Shown here piece after piece: positions 1 through 11,187 of a DNA stretch of 50,838 nt. The translations under genes were made by a program, and so were the position numbers. The DNA is taken from NCBI RefSeq assembly GCF_000003605.2, contig NW_003109587.1:4149-54986 (forward strand), read 5' to 3'. Under the pieces are notes generated by a model. It worked only from the letters and a program-made list of their open reading frames with translations. It ran no database searches and was not told the origin of the DNA. How positions within the stretch are numbered: the stretch's first letter is position 1; every line of letters begins with the position of its first letter. Source of the stretch: Saccoglossus kowalevskii (lineage: Eukaryota; Hemichordata; Enteropneusta; Harrimaniidae).

Positions 1-189
1 TCCACGCCACAGCGTAAGCCGACAGATGAAGCTTTAAGAACCCTCTATGGATCCAAAAACGCCGTGGAACCACGGCCAAATAGGTTATAGTCAATATCAT
101 GGAAACGTCACTGGTGGAAATAACAAAAATGCCAAAATCCGAGTTATAATTCCTAGTCACGCAGTATGAGGTCAGAGGGCGAGGTCACA

Positions 190-410
190 GGTCAAAAAGT
201 GAAAATGAAAATGGATTTTGAAAACGAAAATGGATTTTAAAAATGAAAATGGATTTAAACAATTGGTTTTGAAAATAAAAACAGAAACCAGAAACGAAAG
301 TGGGTTTTAAAAATAGATTCCATAACCGAAAATGGTGTTTAAAAAAGGATTATAATAAAATAAAAATGAGTTTTGTAAATGAATTGTAAAAATGGTTTTA
401 TAAAATGCCA
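190..410. repeat. A-rich degenerate short tandem repeat
   Basis: The motif 'aaaatggattttaaaaa' and variants such as 'gaaaacgaaaatggatttt' recur several times with a period near 17-22 bp. The repeats are imperfect and fade toward 410. They look like a decayed simple-sequence array and no function is implied. Confidence 0.5.
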
Positions 411-1380
411 TGTTGTGATCCACCTCGGTCGCCGTACTCCAAACTTGTAAATTAACATCGAAATTGTATCGTGGATATATTCATGTTTTTGTGGGACATG
501 AAAATGACGCACCACAGGCGTTAAGATTGTCGAAAAGAGTGATTTTGTGGAGCACCCTGAAATGATGTTTCACGTTTGAGTGTCGTTTGCATACTGAAAA
601 CTGGCAGCCATCTTTCCTTTTATACATCTGGAGCCGCAGGTTAAGACTAATAAAGACGTAGGTATGGTATAGTTTTACGGTGAAATTTAAATGAACATAC
701 CTTTTCCTATGTTACACACACATTGTTATGTTAAGTTACAATTTAAAAGATGTTCTTTCTACTTTGCTACAATTATTTAATTACACGTAATAAAAACGCA
801 ATGCAATATAGAGTTGCATGCTAATCTAATCCAATCGAACGCAATGTTATTGTAATTTATTCCAATGGTCCAAGTCCTTGAAAATACAGTAATCACTATT
901 TGTCTGTCTGTTTATTTTTTTTTAATTTATGTGTTATAACTCGAAGGAGAAATGTAGTCGGAGACTTGCCATAACATCTACATGGCAGCAATATTTTAGG
1001 AACACAAGATCAAAACTCAAGGTCACGGTATGTTGCATTGTGTATATGGCAAGCTCCATCAAAAGTGGCACACTTGATTTTTGCCCGATTCGCTAGACCT
1101 CGATGCACTTCAATGAGAATGTGCTGCAGGTGACGGAATGATTGTTAAAAAAAACTGATGAAATCGGCCAGCGTCTACCAACCATGCAAGTTTCCAATGC
1201 GAATTAGGGTACAATTTTATGATTGAAAGGTAAAAATACCAAAATATATGTTCCTGCTCTTCACTTCACTTCTTCTTGTAATCAAACACATCACGTCGCA
1301 GTCAATCGATATTATTCATATAGAATAATATTTGTCTAAATATGAATGATGATGTATAAATAATAACGAAAAACTAATTT

Positions 1381-1515
1381 AATTCCAATTCACATCAACG
1401 GGCAGTCACATAAATTATTATAATCTCATATTCACAAGCTTGTGACTGTACTCAATACATAAACATCATTAGCAATTATAATTACTGCGATCATCAGTTT
1501 TACATACACTGACAA
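1381..1515 (+). repeat. Dispersed block X, copy 1
   Basis: This stretch contains 'tgtactcaatacataaac' followed by 'cattagcaattataatta' and then 'gatcatcagttttac'. The same order of words occurs at about 30050-30190 and, more diverged, at 32560-32690. A partial copy ('ttagcaattataatag', then 'agtgatcagttttac') lies at 1900-1945. It is low-copy dispersed sequence of unknown nature. It could be a relic of older segmental duplication or an unidentified mobile element. Confidence 0.5.
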
Positions 1516-2561
1516 TAGTATAATATATCCAGACAAAGAAGAATCAAAATGTGCACATAATGTGTCTTCAAAAAAACGTCTTACTGCATGGAATGTTCGT
1601 AAAGTAGATTATTACTGGCATTGAAATAATATATGAATGACAACAAGTCGATATAATTTGTTGCTGTTCTCTCTGTATGTGTTTAAATTTACTCCAATAT
1701 ACTGTTATTGCATTAAGGGGTAGAACACACAAGTTACTTGCAGCAGTTTTTATCTGTACATAAAATATACGATTGACACATTTATATTATTGTATACATG
1801 ATGATGTGTAATTAAAATAAAACAGTAAATGTACGTGAACTAAATTATTTCTGATTCAAATCAGCCGAGATATGGATTATTCTAACCACTGCAGGATTGC
1901 CTTATTAGCAATTATAATAGCAGTGATCAGTTTTACTCGTTGTTTATACACTTACAGCAGACGGAGCAGCATCCTGGTTACCTCAGTTTGTATGCAGCAT
2001 TAACAATTACATTTTGATTTAATAGAAAACATCGGCTGGTTAGTACAAATATTTATCTTTTTATTATTTAGATTTGCTGTCATGTTCCAAGTGACAATTT
2101 GTTTTTTCACACTGCGAGACAGTCTGTTGTATAATAAATTCAGAACAATACGATTTCAAATGCACATTTAATTAATTATTGTTGACAAATCGGCCAAGTG
2201 CGTACTAAATAATGAAATTCATCTTTACACGAGTGGGATCGGTTCCGGAATGGTGAATAAGAATGATTTTGATGCTTTATAGTCTATTTATGACTTACAT
2301 TTTGTAATTTTAATCGGATCATGGAAGTAAAAAAAAAATCTTGCTTTGAATACGTTGAATCATTCTACAATTTGCTTTGTTACAATAGGTTGTTATTCCG
2401 TTACACACTTAAATGCTCACAGCTTTTTTGCTCAAAATACATTTCCAATAACAGTTTGAATTAAAAAATGAAACATTTTAAAACCTTACCATTTCACATC
2501 AGGGGAGAATACTGATGTTATTTTGGCATCTGTGACCTAATACTATAATTCTGAATACAAT

Positions 2562-2762
2562 TCAGATACTGATTATAGAAAGGTAATTTAATAACTCTTG
2601 TATTTTATCGTCAACATTAACTCCAGTCTCATATATTGGCTTGAGTTCTGTCTTGCAATCATTGAAATCATTTGTCCCCGGTCCGTGGCTAATGACGGCC
2701 AGGTAAATTTCTAATATTTTCTGCGTATAACATTTGGATTTTTGAAGTAATTCTGACGGCAT
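2562..2762 (-). CDS. Unrecognised small ORF, member of an inverted coding-like pair
   Basis: This is an open frame of 66 codons with an ATG start. I do not recognise the protein. It is of interest because residues around 'LEIYLAVISHGPGTN' are closely matched by a second frame on the opposite strand at 2851-3069, which reads 'LEIHLAVIGHGPSPN'. Each also has a cysteine shortly before and shortly after this core. At the DNA level about 45 bases (near 2675-2725 reversed, against 2985-3035) are nearly identical. There is no signal peptide or membrane segment. It may be an exon, a remnant of a duplicated exon, or chance-open arms of an inverted repeat. The 2 kb to the sulfotransferase start gives no functional link. 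Confidence 0.25.
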   Translation of the reverse strand: MPSELLQKSKCYTQKILEIYLAVISHGPGTNDFNDCKTELKPIYETGVNVDDKIQELLNYLSIISI

Positions 2763-2850
2763 GTATTCACAATTTAGTTTTTAGCTGTGATTTTTGAAGT
2801 TATACCTGCGGTGGTTACATTTCGTTTTCAACAATAATATTTTGAAATGA

Positions 2851-3069
2851 ACGACAAAAACAAAATCTTATTTTCAATTTGATTCTTTTCATTTCATTGA
2901 CGAGCTAGGGGATACTGTCACGGGCCTGACGATAAAAGATCAACGGCAAGCGGCAAGCGATATCAACAATGTATGCAGTCAGCTGTTATTAGAAATTCAC
3001 TTAGCCGTCATTGGCCACGGACCGTCCCCAAATAACCAGTTTCGCTGTGCAGATGACATTAGATACTAG
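2851..3069 (+). CDS. Exon-like open frame without ATG, partner of the 2562-2762 frame
   Basis: An open frame of 72 codons runs from an in-frame TGA at 2848-2850 to TAG at 3067-3069. It has no ATG, so if real it is an internal or terminal exon. The core 'LEIHLAVIGHGPSPN' matches the minus-strand frame at 2562-2762 in inverted orientation, with a nearby upstream Cys and a downstream Cys. The last part (about 3040-3130) is also homologous to 14295-14375 upstream of sulfotransferase copy B, so it belongs to the large duplicated block. The 'HGP' core is not recognisable in B. I assign no function, and it may be non-coding. Confidence 0.2.
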   Translation, partial: TTKTKSYFQFDSFHFIDELGDTVTGLTIKDQRQAASDINNVCSQLLLEIHLAVIGHGPSPNNQFRCADDIRY

Positions 3070-4009
3070 CAGGATCTTTTAGATGTTTGGTGCAATATTA
3101 CATCTGAAGCAGTATTCCGCCAATATGCCGAATTTCCTGCGTGCAACATTGGCTTAATAAAATATCAGTTGTAACGATTTGGTCAGGGATATTTAAATTT
3201 GTAAATGATTAGGGAAATGCACATTAACAAATTGATTGAATTCAGTACGAATAAATAAAACCCCTATGCCTTCTTGAAATAGTTTGTTCACAATACGTTT
3301 CTCAGTACGTAATATATAGTTAGTGTAAACATTGGCGCGCTATACCTTATTCTGAAATACTGTCTTATTATTATTCATAAATAAACTTTAAATACCTTTC
3401 TATAAAAGTCAACATCTCAATGTTTTTGGAAGGATACAAAGGATTCAGTGTACATGTATAGTCCAATGGAATTAGTCAATGGAATGATTGAATAAATTAT
3501 TACCCATGTCAGGCCCACATTTCTTCAAATTGGATTTGTAACTAAATATTTATATGGCATATATTGCTATAGTATCATTATTAAAAAACAAGTATAATCT
3601 TACCCAACTTCCCCGTGGTAGTTTAACTAGGCAACATTAGTATATTTCTTTACTAACGTTAATATTGTTACAGCAAAAAGTGCTCATATTTAGGTCCCAT
3701 TTCAGGTTCATTAGTTGAATCAAAAGTAAATTATATGCAAAATTTAGGTATGGAATAATATATGCAATATATACATTTAGGTAGGTAGGTAATTAATTAA
3801 TTATTTTTTTTATCAATTAAGTACTTTTCATAAGATTATTTCACATTCATTCATTTGATACAAATTTGAGGCAAAGAATGACCAGCAACCACAAGTTAGT
3901 GATACTAGTAAAATCTACACAATCTTTATTCTAGTTCTTGACAGTATATGAATATATTTGTATTAGTATATGATTTATGTGAATTAGTAATTGTTTGAAT
4001 AATCATTGC

Positions 4010-4783
4010 CACAGTGTAAGGCCTGCTTATTGCAATTGAGAGGGCCACCCACATAACTCACACTGGACAGGAGGTTTTTTCACTGCTATAATGGGGTAAA
4101 CAAGACAATAATACTGGAAATTAAATACACATACACCAAAATATCGAGTTAAAGCTTCTGATTTAATACCTCTCAAACTAATTACAAGAAATAAAGCACA
4201 GGAAAATACAATGAACACATTCAATAAATAAGGGGATTGTCTAGCTAGGAAAGTGTGCATTGTTGATAACTCACATTCCAGGATGTAGAAATTGATGACA
4301 GTCAATGGCTTCTGCAACACAATAACGAAGAAATTATTCTGGCGGGCACCACTGACAGCAGTATATCGCAGATCAGTTCATACAAGTCCCACAGAATGAT
4401 GATTTTAGCCTGTATCACTTGTCTAACAATATCGCAGCAGGAATACACGGGGTACACAGCAGAAAAGATGATCCCAACTGTCCTCAGTCTGTCTAATTTA
4501 TAGGCATAAATGGCCCAGATTTAGGGACACCACCTGGGTTTCCACATGAGCCAATCAGAATGCCATCTTGCTAGCAGCTGTGTCACGTAAAGGAGTCAGT
4601 AGATCGTAAACATCTTTGGTTATATTTTTCACAAGCACACCTGGCAGATTCAAATTGTAAACAAGTATGACCTGTCAATTACCTTTATGACAGTTATCAC
4701 ACGACAATGCCCACAGTTTCGTTCCATGATTCCATGCACACTTTTATTTGCAGGGCTTGAGATAATATGACAAAATCATAGAT
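4010..4783 (-). repeat. Dispersed element R1, copy a (complement)
   Basis: Nearly the whole stretch matches the reverse complement of 44257-45073. The shared left edge reads 'cacagtgtaaggcctgc' and the right end contains 'cacttttattTGCAGGG'. Shorter copies occur at about 22213-22345 and 24700-24995. The copies differ by several short indels, so insertion is not recent. A segment near 4280-4385 reads 'DVEIDDSQWLLQHNNEEI' on the plus strand, and related peptides appear in the other copies. No clear terminal inverted repeats were found. It is probably a non-autonomous or decayed transposon of unknown class. Confidence 0.65.
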
Positions 4784-5080
4784 GCTGGCAATCAGCGTGA
4801 GAGCAGATTTGACCTATAGAGGAATATTTGTGTCGGTAGATACGATGAAATACGATTTGTTATTATACCTAGTATAAAACTATGACACGAGGGTTGTGTT
4901 ACTTCGGGATCAAAAATAAAATTAAGTCTATGATTAATGACATGAAAAGCAATCTGTTATGCGTTTGTAGTCCATTATGAACATTTATTTTCTCGTCTAA
5001 TTCTACAAAGATACTGGAATAGATGATAACAGGGTAGCTGCAAAACTGATTTTAAGTTATCAAACAACGAATAATTGTGC

Positions 5081-5090
5081 TTAGTACGAG
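5081..5090 (+). promoter_or_regulatory. Conserved leader just before the sulfotransferase ATG
   Basis: The ten bases 'ttagtacgag' directly precede the start codon in copy A. The same bases precede the start codons of copies B (17052) and C (46845), while sequence further upstream is more diverged. This supports the chosen ATG in all three copies. Whether it is a translation context or part of a start-site element cannot be told from sequence alone. Confidence 0.5.
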
Positions 5091-5166
5091 ATGATTTCAA
5101 GACAAGGATCAATACAAATAGTTGTCCTATTGGTCTTTGCTGCCTGCATCATGTTCTATTGGCAAG
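5091..5166 (+). CDS. Copy A exon 1: cytoplasmic tail and signal anchor
   Basis: The exon encodes MISRQGSIQIVVLLVF and continues through the hydrophobic run to YWQ plus one base of the next codon. It ends at 'ggcaag|gtaag', a strong donor. Copies B and C have the same 76-nt length, phase and donor, and very similar peptides (MIRRQGSIYIAGV..., MIRSQGSIYIAGL...). This exon is too short to stand out as an open frame by length and was found by comparing the copies. Confidence 0.85.
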
Positions 5167-8100
5167 GTAAGATGCCTGTGGCATTTTTAATTGTTGAGCC
5201 ATATTTAAATCTCAATATGTCGAATTTAGAGCAGTTCAATGAAGCATGATAATTGAACAAAGAGTAATATTTTTATTTTCGACTCTTTCGAATTGGTTTC
5301 ACCAAGATGTAAAACTTACTATAGTCACCTAATGGAGAAAGCTAATAAATTAGCATTTCTGGTCTTCGAAAACACAGACATGTTCGTGACACCTTAATCA
5401 AAATTACACATTCATATTCAATATACGAGAGCAATAATATTAACGACATGCGCAATTCAAGTTATTGCTGTTATTATAACCCGTGTCTATGCAATTCTGC
5501 ATTGAGGTACACCGAAAAAGGAAATAATTGTTTTAACCTGAAATGTGGTGACAACAAATTGAAACAGAACAACAATTGATTACACAATATTTCTAACAAA
5601 AAAACGCCTCTATGTGCGTCGTCGCTGTGCTGAGACAACGCACTTTATTTTAAGTTACAGATATAAATTATCCTTGCATGTCTATTATATTACAATCTGT
5701 CTGACTAATTTAACAAGTTATGGTGCCATGTATTATTTGACAGTAAATCAGATTTTCGAACAGATTTTCCAAAATAAGTCTGGACTTGGAAAATAAAACA
5801 TTTCATCTACAGAGAGTTGTGTTCCTTTTTACAGTGTTGAAAGTAGATGAAAACATCAATTTTGTTGGCAACACTAAGCACACTATTGCTGAACCAAATA
5901 AAAGTAATTTAAAACACGAGGTAAGCATTTCATACATTAACAACTACAACGTCTATATGTTCATTTAAAAATCCGACTTTTATTAATCACCGGCGAACAT
6001 TATTCACACATTTTTACGGTGCGTTATATATCAGATGGCCATTTTGAAAATAAGCAAACCATTCCTGACCTATGATATTCGATGACGGGCCTGGTTATTC
6101 ACTTTTATTGCTTATATTTTCTCTAATTTTGAAGTGATTTTCTTAGTTTTGTGTAGTTTGGCGATGCTCTAACTTGCATTGCATGAGAACAGTAAGCGAC
6201 TCTTGACTTCTTCTGGTAAATGTATTTAGAACCCTTGTCCTTTTACTTTCGCGGCGTAATATTTTTTGCTGAATGTTTTAAGGCGTTAATACATAGCCTA
6301 CCACTTAAAATGTTGCCTTATCCGACTATATTGTCAGTCATGTCATGTTTTTTTACGAGATTGCATTCTTAATTCGGGATAACTGGATAAATCTCCCAAA
6401 TACACAAAAATTCACTGCAACATTATCATCGAGAAAAGTCTCCATATTCCATCATTCAGGTCTTCGATAGTTTGCATCCAATCCAAGAGGAAAATACCAT
6501 TAACCGAAATCTTGTTTCTAGCTCTGTGAATTTGCTGTGTGAACAGAATCACCTTGTGATCAGTTCGACGTTTCAGATGACAAACATTATGTCTTCTACG
6601 GTATTCATTGAAGATGCATACTTAAGTTCATCAAGGTCATACCACCAAGATATTAAACAAGTCTAGCAAATTCTTCCGAGAAGTTAGCCAAGAAAATTTC
6701 GAAAAAAGAAAAAATCATCATTATGTTAATCATTCCATATAAATTGTTATTTAAATATTTATCAATTGTATACAAATTAGAGTAGTGTCTGTGGTGAAAT
6801 ATCTTACATTGGTAAATTATTATTAGTATAAAGAATTAATATAATAATCTAAGCCATGATGCAGTGTTAAATGCTTAAAGTTACATACCGCAACCTTATA
6901 TAAACATACATTACTGCAATTTCTGTATTTGGCGACATTGCAAATAATGAAATTATAAAAGGTTGCAAACTTTAATGACAATGACCGCTAGTATGCAATC
7001 TTCCCATATCTTGTGTTCACACAAAATATTGATTCATAAATGTTATATGACATCCTTATTTCCTGGTATCTCTCAAGGGATGTGCATATGCACTCGAATC
7101 TTATGAGGGCAAATTCCATGCTATGGTTTATACGCTGAAGAAACGGCAACAATACTACAATGTGTCATGTGATCTATGTTACCTCACTAATCGCATCATA
7201 TTAACGACATAGTGACGACGGAAGATGCTTTGTAGATTTCATCACATGACGCATAATCCGTTAATTGTCAGTCTTAACAACACTAATCACAAGCGTGAAG
7301 TTAAAACATAGCATAAAACTTAATCAGAACAATGGGTCATATAAACAAGGGTGGCATAGATTAAATTAAAAAAAATATTTTAGATTTCAATTCCCACATT
7401 TTACTCAGTTGATATAACGTCACGTTATGTCGCTCATACTACCAGAATCAGTCACAAGTCATTATAATATTGTCGAGTGATAAATAAATCGTTACATGTA
7501 TTATTTCATTACAGACTCCAATGGCAAGGGCAGTGACGAAAAGTAAATATGATCCCAGAAAAGAAAGTGATAGTCGAATAAAGACAGCCAAGGAAGCCTG
7601 CAAGCAACATAATGATATATATGCAGACAAGACCAAAAGTAGATTTGTTATATCTGAGAAGTACAAATTCATGATAAATGTAATACCTAAGGTGGGTTCC
7701 ACCACCATGAGAGCAATAGGCTCAACTTGCAATAATGATTCAACAGATACCTGGCAACCAATATCTGTTTCTGACCTTTCACAGTATAACGACTACAAGA
7801 AAATTGTATTTTTCCGTGATCCATTCGAAAGGCTAGTTTCCTTCTATTATTATGCTATACACTACACCCGATCAGCTCCATATTTGCATGAGGCATATTT
7901 GCCATCACTTGCGAAACTAGATGGATCAGAGCCTACTGACGAAAAATGGAAAACGCATAACATAACATTTCGGGAAATGACAAAGGTTATTACTACAGAG
8001 GGTTATGAATCATTCACTCGGCATTTGTGGCCACAATATATTGTTTCTAACATTTGTTATTACAATGCTGACTTTATAGGTCATCTTGAGGAATTATCTG

Positions 8101-8300
8101 CTGATGGAAACTATTTACTTAAATTAGTTGGCATTAGAGACTCGAATATTTTTCCAGAAATACACCGTCAAAAAGGTCATGACAAAATCAATTATACAAT
8201 CGGAACTTTGCCTAGAAACATGCTTTTCAAGCTTATTGATATATACAAGACAGATTTTGAGATTCTAGGCTACAATTACTCCAAGTACACACATCTGTAG
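5091..8300 (+). CDS. Carbohydrate sulfotransferase (Sulfotransfer_2 family), copy A, complete, 3 exons
   Basis: Spliced exons 5091-5166, 5835-5920 and 7515-8300 give 315 residues. All introns are GT-AG (phase 1, then phase 0). Expected role: Golgi transfer of sulfate from PAPS to a glycan. Residues 1-7 are a short cytoplasmic tail, about 8-24 a signal anchor, 25-90 a stem, and the rest is luminal catalytic domain. The 5'-phosphosulfate loop is PKVGSTTMR (112-120). The 3'-phosphate motif is FFRDPFERLVSFYY (about 153-166), with Arg155 and Ser163 at the usual binding positions. Further family marks are HLWPQY (224-229), DFIGHLEEL (240-248) and the C-terminal DFEILGY (301-307). N-glycosylation sequons are seen at 47, 128, 203 and 308, plus NYT before the C-terminus. 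The Trp usual after the PSB loop (TNWKR in CHST8-14) is Met here. The acceptor sugar cannot be inferred. The length fits the family. Confidence 0.9.
5835..5920 (+). CDS. Copy A exon 2: luminal stem
   Basis: A pyrimidine-rich acceptor 'ttcctttttacag' precedes the exon and 'gag|gtaagc' follows it. It is 86 nt and completes the split Val codon 26, then encodes residues 27-54 of a hydrophilic stem with one N-glycosylation sequon (Asn47). Copy C has an exon of identical length and phase (47966-48051). Its first residues (VLK) are shared and the rest is diverged, as expected for a stem region. Confidence 0.8.
7515..8300 (+). CDS. Copy A exon 3: catalytic domain, stop codon at 8298-8300
   Basis: The acceptor 'ttatttcattacag' ends at 7514 and the frame opens directly with Thr-Pro-Met. 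The Met at 7521 is internal to the spliced protein (residue 57) and should not be taken as the start. The exon carries the whole catalytic domain, including both PAPS-binding motifs and the conserved C-terminal DFEILGY. Having the catalytic domain in one terminal exon is common in this family. The 250 nt visible of copy C's exon 3 align to it without a gap. Confidence 0.92.
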   Translation, partial: TPMARAVTKSKYDPRKESDSRIKTAKEACKQHNDIYADKTKSRFVISEKYKFMINVIPKVGSTTMRAIGSTCNNDSTDTWQPISVSDLSQYNDYKKIVFFRDPFERLVSFYYYAIHYTRSAPYLHEAYLPSLAKLDGSEPTDEKWKTHNITFREMTKVITTEGYESFTRHLWPQYIVSNICYYNADFIGHLEELSADGNYLLKLVGIRDSNIFPEIHRQKGHDKINYTIGTLPRNMLFKLIDIYKTDFEILGYNYSKYTHL

Positions 8301-8444
8301 GGAAAAATATTATGTTGCCTCCAACTGTCTTGCTTATGTATACAAGTATGTGTGTTTTAATGTTTACCGATTATTCAACTTTACAATTTGGGTAAGAGAC
8401 GCCTAACTGTTTCATTTGCTGAAATGATTGATGCAGAAAAAAAC

Positions 8445-8512
8445 AACACTTATCTGATGCCAGTAAATTGTGATTCATGTTTCAGAAACATTGTTCCATG
8501 CTGATAAGTGTT
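8445..8512 (+). other. Stem-loop in the presumed 3' UTR of copy A
   Basis: 'aacacttatc' at 8445-8454 is the reverse complement of 'gataagtgtt' at 8503-8512, a perfect 10-bp stem with a 48-base loop. It lies about 145 bp after the stop codon. It could be an RNA structure in the 3' UTR or simply a small foldback remnant. Confidence 0.35.
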
Positions 8513-9067
8513 ATATTTAATTCAATTAACACTTTACAAACTAGACAAAGTCTAAATCTGTGCACTACTTGTAGGACCTACTGATGTTGACTATTTGAAT
8601 AATATTTTTTTTATAATGATTTAGTGGCATTAATGTGTTTTGGTGCATCATTACATTTTATTCACCAGGAATAAGGAAATTGCAAACATTTAACAACACA
8701 AATGGATACAGCCATTGTGAACCTATATAAGAGTTTGAACATGCTAAAAACATGTATTAATTGAAATTGAAATCATCAATCCATCGTAATCATGATCACA
8801 AGCAATGCTGCTACAGAAAACTACATTTTATATTTCTGGACGGCGGACCCTGTTGACTTATAATATTACAATTTGAGATTTGAGATTTGCCGAAATATAA
8901 AGAGTGTCAAATGTCGCCAGAAATATATACAAACAGTTTTGATTGTTCATCACGATTACATTGCATTGTTGGTTCTAGTCCCTGTGATTGATGCAAAAAA
9001 ACACTGTACTATTGTTTTAATATGTTAAAACATCACATTGCTACAATTCTGAAATCTTCAGCTAGTA

Positions 9068-9279
9068 ACACAACTGGAACTATTTCTGGACAATCGGATT
9101 CGCTTGAAATGTGCTACTGTAGGGTAGTATTGTTCTTAATTTCCTCATTTCTGATATCAATACAAGAAATTATCAGAAAAAAATCTAAAACGAACAAATA
9201 AAATATTTGTGTGAAAACAAACCATTACTGTAGCACATTTTAAGCGAATCCAATTATCCCGAAATAGTTCCAATTGTGT
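9068..9279. mobile_element. Foldback element (MITE-like), 54-bp inverted repeats
   Basis: The 54 bases at 9068-9121 are the reverse complement of 9226-9279 with six mismatches by my count (48 of 54). The outer arms read 'acacaactggaactatttc' and 'gaaatagttccaattgtgt', separated by about 104 bp of AT-rich sequence with no coding frame. A total of 212 bp and long terminal inverted repeats fit a miniature inverted-repeat or foldback DNA element. I could not define a target-site duplication, so the superfamily is open. It lies 0.77 kb after copy A's stop. Confidence 0.7.
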
Positions 9280-10369
9280 TTAGTGCTTAAAACTAGTATG
9301 GTCTAAAATGTCAACTGCTAAAATGAGTGGCGTTGATGGTTATGAAAACATGTGGAGACAAGTCGACCAATTTGAATTAAATATTTGAACAATGTAATAT
9401 CGTATAATAACCAACATGACATACTAAAAAAACACATTGAGGCACACTTGTGTGCTAGAATCAGGTTTAAATGACATGATGTTGTCCCTATTATAAAGAA
9501 TCCGATTTTCACAATTGAAATTTTTCACGAGTTTAGGCAGCCATATTAATTTAAAGCAAAACCAGAATGTTCAATTTAACATACTTCTATATACTTACAA
9601 TATATGTGAGTTGTATATTATAGTATCAGGGATATATTCTCTATCAATACTATGAGGAAATATATTCAACATGACACTACAGTTTGGAAATTAATATCCT
9701 ATAACATATCATTATATATATGTTTTTAAATCGTCTTTTTTAGAACCACTGATCTTATTAAAATTGGATACGAATCATGTCACGAGTGAACTAAAGTCTT
9801 TTAATTTGCAATTAGTCACAGGATTTGACAGACAACCTGGATTGTTGGAAAACCCAAGAGTGCTATATTTATCATACGTCAGACCGACATTAAAGCGTCG
9901 TAGTCAAGTGCTTAACTTTCATGGTCTTTTGTGTACTCCCATCATATTTCAAGAAGGACAATGCACACAGTTATATATTTAATTGAATTTATTATTAGTA
10001 GTACTGTATTTTCACCTATTCGATTATAATGAAATGAATAATTGAAAATATGGCTGGTGGCCAATTTTTCTTTAGGAAATGTTATTTACTCGCCTAAGAC
10101 TGACCATTATGTTTGGTTTTTTTTTGGGGGGGGTCAAATTCATTTCCTCCTAGGAAAAGTTGTAAACAGCAATATTTATATAAATATAGTACATTAAATA
10201 AATATACAACTATTTTGTGTATATTCAAAACCACATGTTCTACATACGATAATTATTCGAGCATTATTTTGCCCTATCCGATACAATCTCTTGCTTCGAA
10301 AAATGCTGCTTTTCATTTGTTATACCAGTCATAAAGACGTGATTGCAATAAAGTGCAATACAGATTTCT
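9280..10369. other. AT-rich intergenic DNA
   Basis: No convincing gene is seen. A 72-codon frame at 9764-9982 has no recognisable motif. A poly-T/poly-G run lies at about 10118-10133. The right end merges into the retroelement fragment, whose true left edge may lie somewhat before 10370. Confidence 0.5.
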
Positions 10370-10738
10370 TTAATCAAGTCAAAATATGCGCCAATTTTTC
10401 ATATCTCGCAATTATCCTGCTCCTATTGTGGATGCTGCGGTTGCGCGAGTGCAGTCTTTATCCCAGGATCAATCTTTGTTGGCCAATAAAACTTCGAGTA
10501 GTGATCGTATTCTTTTAGTCCTTACTTAACACCCCCATAGAAATAGAATTTGTAAAATTCTTTTTGAAAATTTTGCTTTGTTACAAAATACACTCAATAC
10601 TAAAGCTATATTTAAGTTATTACCTATTATGGTTTATAGACGATATTCAAACATTAAAGATCGTTTGGTCCACTCAACAGTCCGTAATGCCGACTGTATT
10701 GCAGGAACTATCGTCGGCGGTGTAATACATGTAAATTT

Positions 10739-11071
10739 GTGTTTACGACTGACAAAGTTGAGGGTCCCAGTGGTGGATATGTAAATATCAAAAAATCATT
10801 TACTCGCACTTCATCTAATGTGGTTTATTGTATTAAGTGTCCTCGGTGTAAAATGTTTCACATTGGCGAAACCAAACGACGTCTATTTGACATATTTACA
10901 GAACATCTACGCACAGTCAAAGACAAGAAACTTTATTATCCTGTGGCTAAGCATTTTTGTACTGCATCTCACAAGGGTATTTCTGATATGAACGTTACTC
11001 TGGTTCGATTGGCTAATTGTAACGATTCCAAACAACTGCAATTAGAACAGTCAATTATTTATCAACTCTGA
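10739..11071 (+). pseudogene. GIY-YIG endonuclease-like open frame of the retroelement
   Basis: This is an open frame of 110 codons. 'GPSGGYVNIKKSFTRTSSN' leads into 'VVYCIKCPRCKMFHIGETKRRL' and then 'FTEHLRTVKD', 'PVAKHF' and 'LEQSIIYQL'. This is the arrangement of the GIY-YIG nuclease module found at the C-terminus of Penelope-like and related retroelement proteins, which nicks target DNA. The start Met is only the first one available and the frame is a piece of a larger protein. It is not a host gene. Confidence 0.65.
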
Positions 11072-11187
11072 GTGCTTGCACCTGGTGGAATGAATATCTA
11101 ATTTCAGGCTTTCCACGTAATATAATGCCCACGCGGTTCTTTTGTCTGTTTTTTTAGTATTGTATTCCCGTTTCATGTCCTGTTGCA

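Larger units (their letters stand above)
1..2561. other. AT-rich intergenic DNA, no gene recognised
   Basis: I see no long open frame, no recognisable domain and no RNA gene here. About 190-410 is an A-rich, roughly 20-bp imperfect tandem pattern built on 'gaaaatggatttta'. About 1381-1515 holds a block that recurs elsewhere in the window and is listed separately. The rest is unstructured AT-rich sequence. Confidence 0.6.
3080..8300 (+). repeat. Segmental duplication block, copy A
   Basis: This block carries the complete sulfotransferase copy A and its upstream region. Homology with the other two blocks is visible by eye at many anchors. Examples are the upstream words 'tggtagttt' and 'ggttcattagttgaat' (A near 3620 and 3705, C near 43190 and 43295), the exon 1 context, exon 2, the start of intron 2 and exon 3. 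B aligns to A from about 14300. An R1 repeat copy sits inside the block at 4010-4783. The edges are approximate because the flanks are diverged. Confidence 0.7.

Noticed and set aside
7448-7732. 94-codon minus-strand frame overlapping the copy A catalytic exon
   Set aside because: It is the antisense shadow of the conserved PAPS-binding region and has no features of its own.
7521-8300. Taking Met at 7521 as the start of a 259-residue single-exon sulfotransferase
   Set aside because: The frame stays open back to an acceptor at 7514, and conserved exons 1 and 2 with matching phases supply the signal anchor. The same structure is seen in copy C.
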